The translations under genes and the position numbers were made by a program. A stretch of DNA of 64,000 nucleotides from an uncultured Marivita sp. (GTDB lineage Bacteria; Pseudomonadota; Alphaproteobacteria; Rhodobacterales; Rhodobacteraceae), in the NCBI GenBank assembly GCA_947503115.1, contig CANNCS010000001.1, positions 55,042-119,041 on the forward strand, in the 5' to 3' direction. This document shows, piece after piece, positions 63,917-64,000 of the stretch (the stretch's first letter is position 1; the number at the start of each line of letters is the position of its first letter). Below the pieces are notes generated by a model. The model searched no databases, had not been told where the DNA came from, and saw only the letters and a program-made list of their open reading frames with translations.

Positions 63917-64000
63917 GCTGACGTGATTGCGTCGAACCTTCTCTTTGAGATGCTTTGCGCGCTTCCCAAGGCCCAGAAGTAGAAAAGCCGGGGGCGAGCC

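Noticed and set aside
63917..64000. Start of a further gene at the right edge
   Set aside because: Frames are open on both strands over only 84 bases, without a start signal or recognisable motif.

Overview
The window is alphaproteobacterial chromosome, almost certainly from a marine member of the Roseobacter group (Rhodobacteraceae). The marks are an irr/fabA/fabB neighbourhood, a DddL-type DMSP lyase, TRAP transporters, an Anbu operon and a large methylated-amine catabolic island. About 50 protein genes are packed at high density. I see no rRNA, tRNA, CRISPR array or insertion sequence. One RNA element is clear: a cobalamin riboswitch.

Layout. 1-3.2 kb: fabB (cut by the window edge) and fabA on the minus strand, with dddL on the plus strand between them, then irr divergent from fabA. 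3.5-7.2 kb: one very large secreted-type protein with two enzyme-like modules, a proline/threonine linker, an RTX-like segment and a DUF4214 domain. 7.4-8.0 kb: cobalamin riboswitch in front of a small orphan protein. 8-13.6 kb (minus): circularly permuted ATP-grasp, alpha-E, transglutaminase and Anbu protease, followed closely by a PfkB kinase and a short transaldolase. 13.8-29.2 kb: a divergent catabolic island. One arm holds a GntR/UTRA regulator, LeuC/LeuD-like hydro-lyase and TRAP transporter. The other arm is an eight-gene, fully overlapping operon: tautomerase-NTF2 fusion, HyuB, HyuA, isochorismatase-like, isocitrate-lyase-like, FAD dehydrogenase, glutaryl-CoA dehydrogenase and CoA transferase. 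29.2-35.8 kb: a sugar ABC transporter and a divergent two-component system.

36-62.8 kb is a nearly complete trimethylamine/TMAO degradation island: TMAO importer (tmoXWV), N-methylglutamate dehydrogenase-type oxidase (soxBDAG/mgdABCD family), two regulators, dimethylamine monooxygenase (dmmDABC), ammonium transporter, N-methylglutamate synthase (mgsABC), gamma-glutamylmethylamide synthetase (gmaS), trimethylamine monooxygenase (tmm) and TMAO demethylase (tdm). The inferred flow is TMA to TMAO (Tmm), TMAO to DMA plus formaldehyde (Tdm), DMA to methylamine (Dmm), then methylamine to gamma-glutamylmethylamide (GmaS), to N-methylglutamate (Mgs), to glutamate plus a one-carbon unit (Mgd). The tdm operon also carries a truncated haemoglobin and two exported proteins of unknown role. 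The window closes with an EamA-family exporter.

The best candidate for an undescribed system is the 13.8-29.2 kb island. Its enzymes fit no pathway I can name with confidence. They suggest import of a carboxylate or cyclic amide, ATP-dependent ring opening, hydration, C-C cleavage and a glutaryl-CoA-type exit, under a GntR regulator with a nested palindrome in the divergent promoter. The riboswitch-controlled orphan at 7.4-8.0 kb and the globin-containing tdm operon are the next most interesting.
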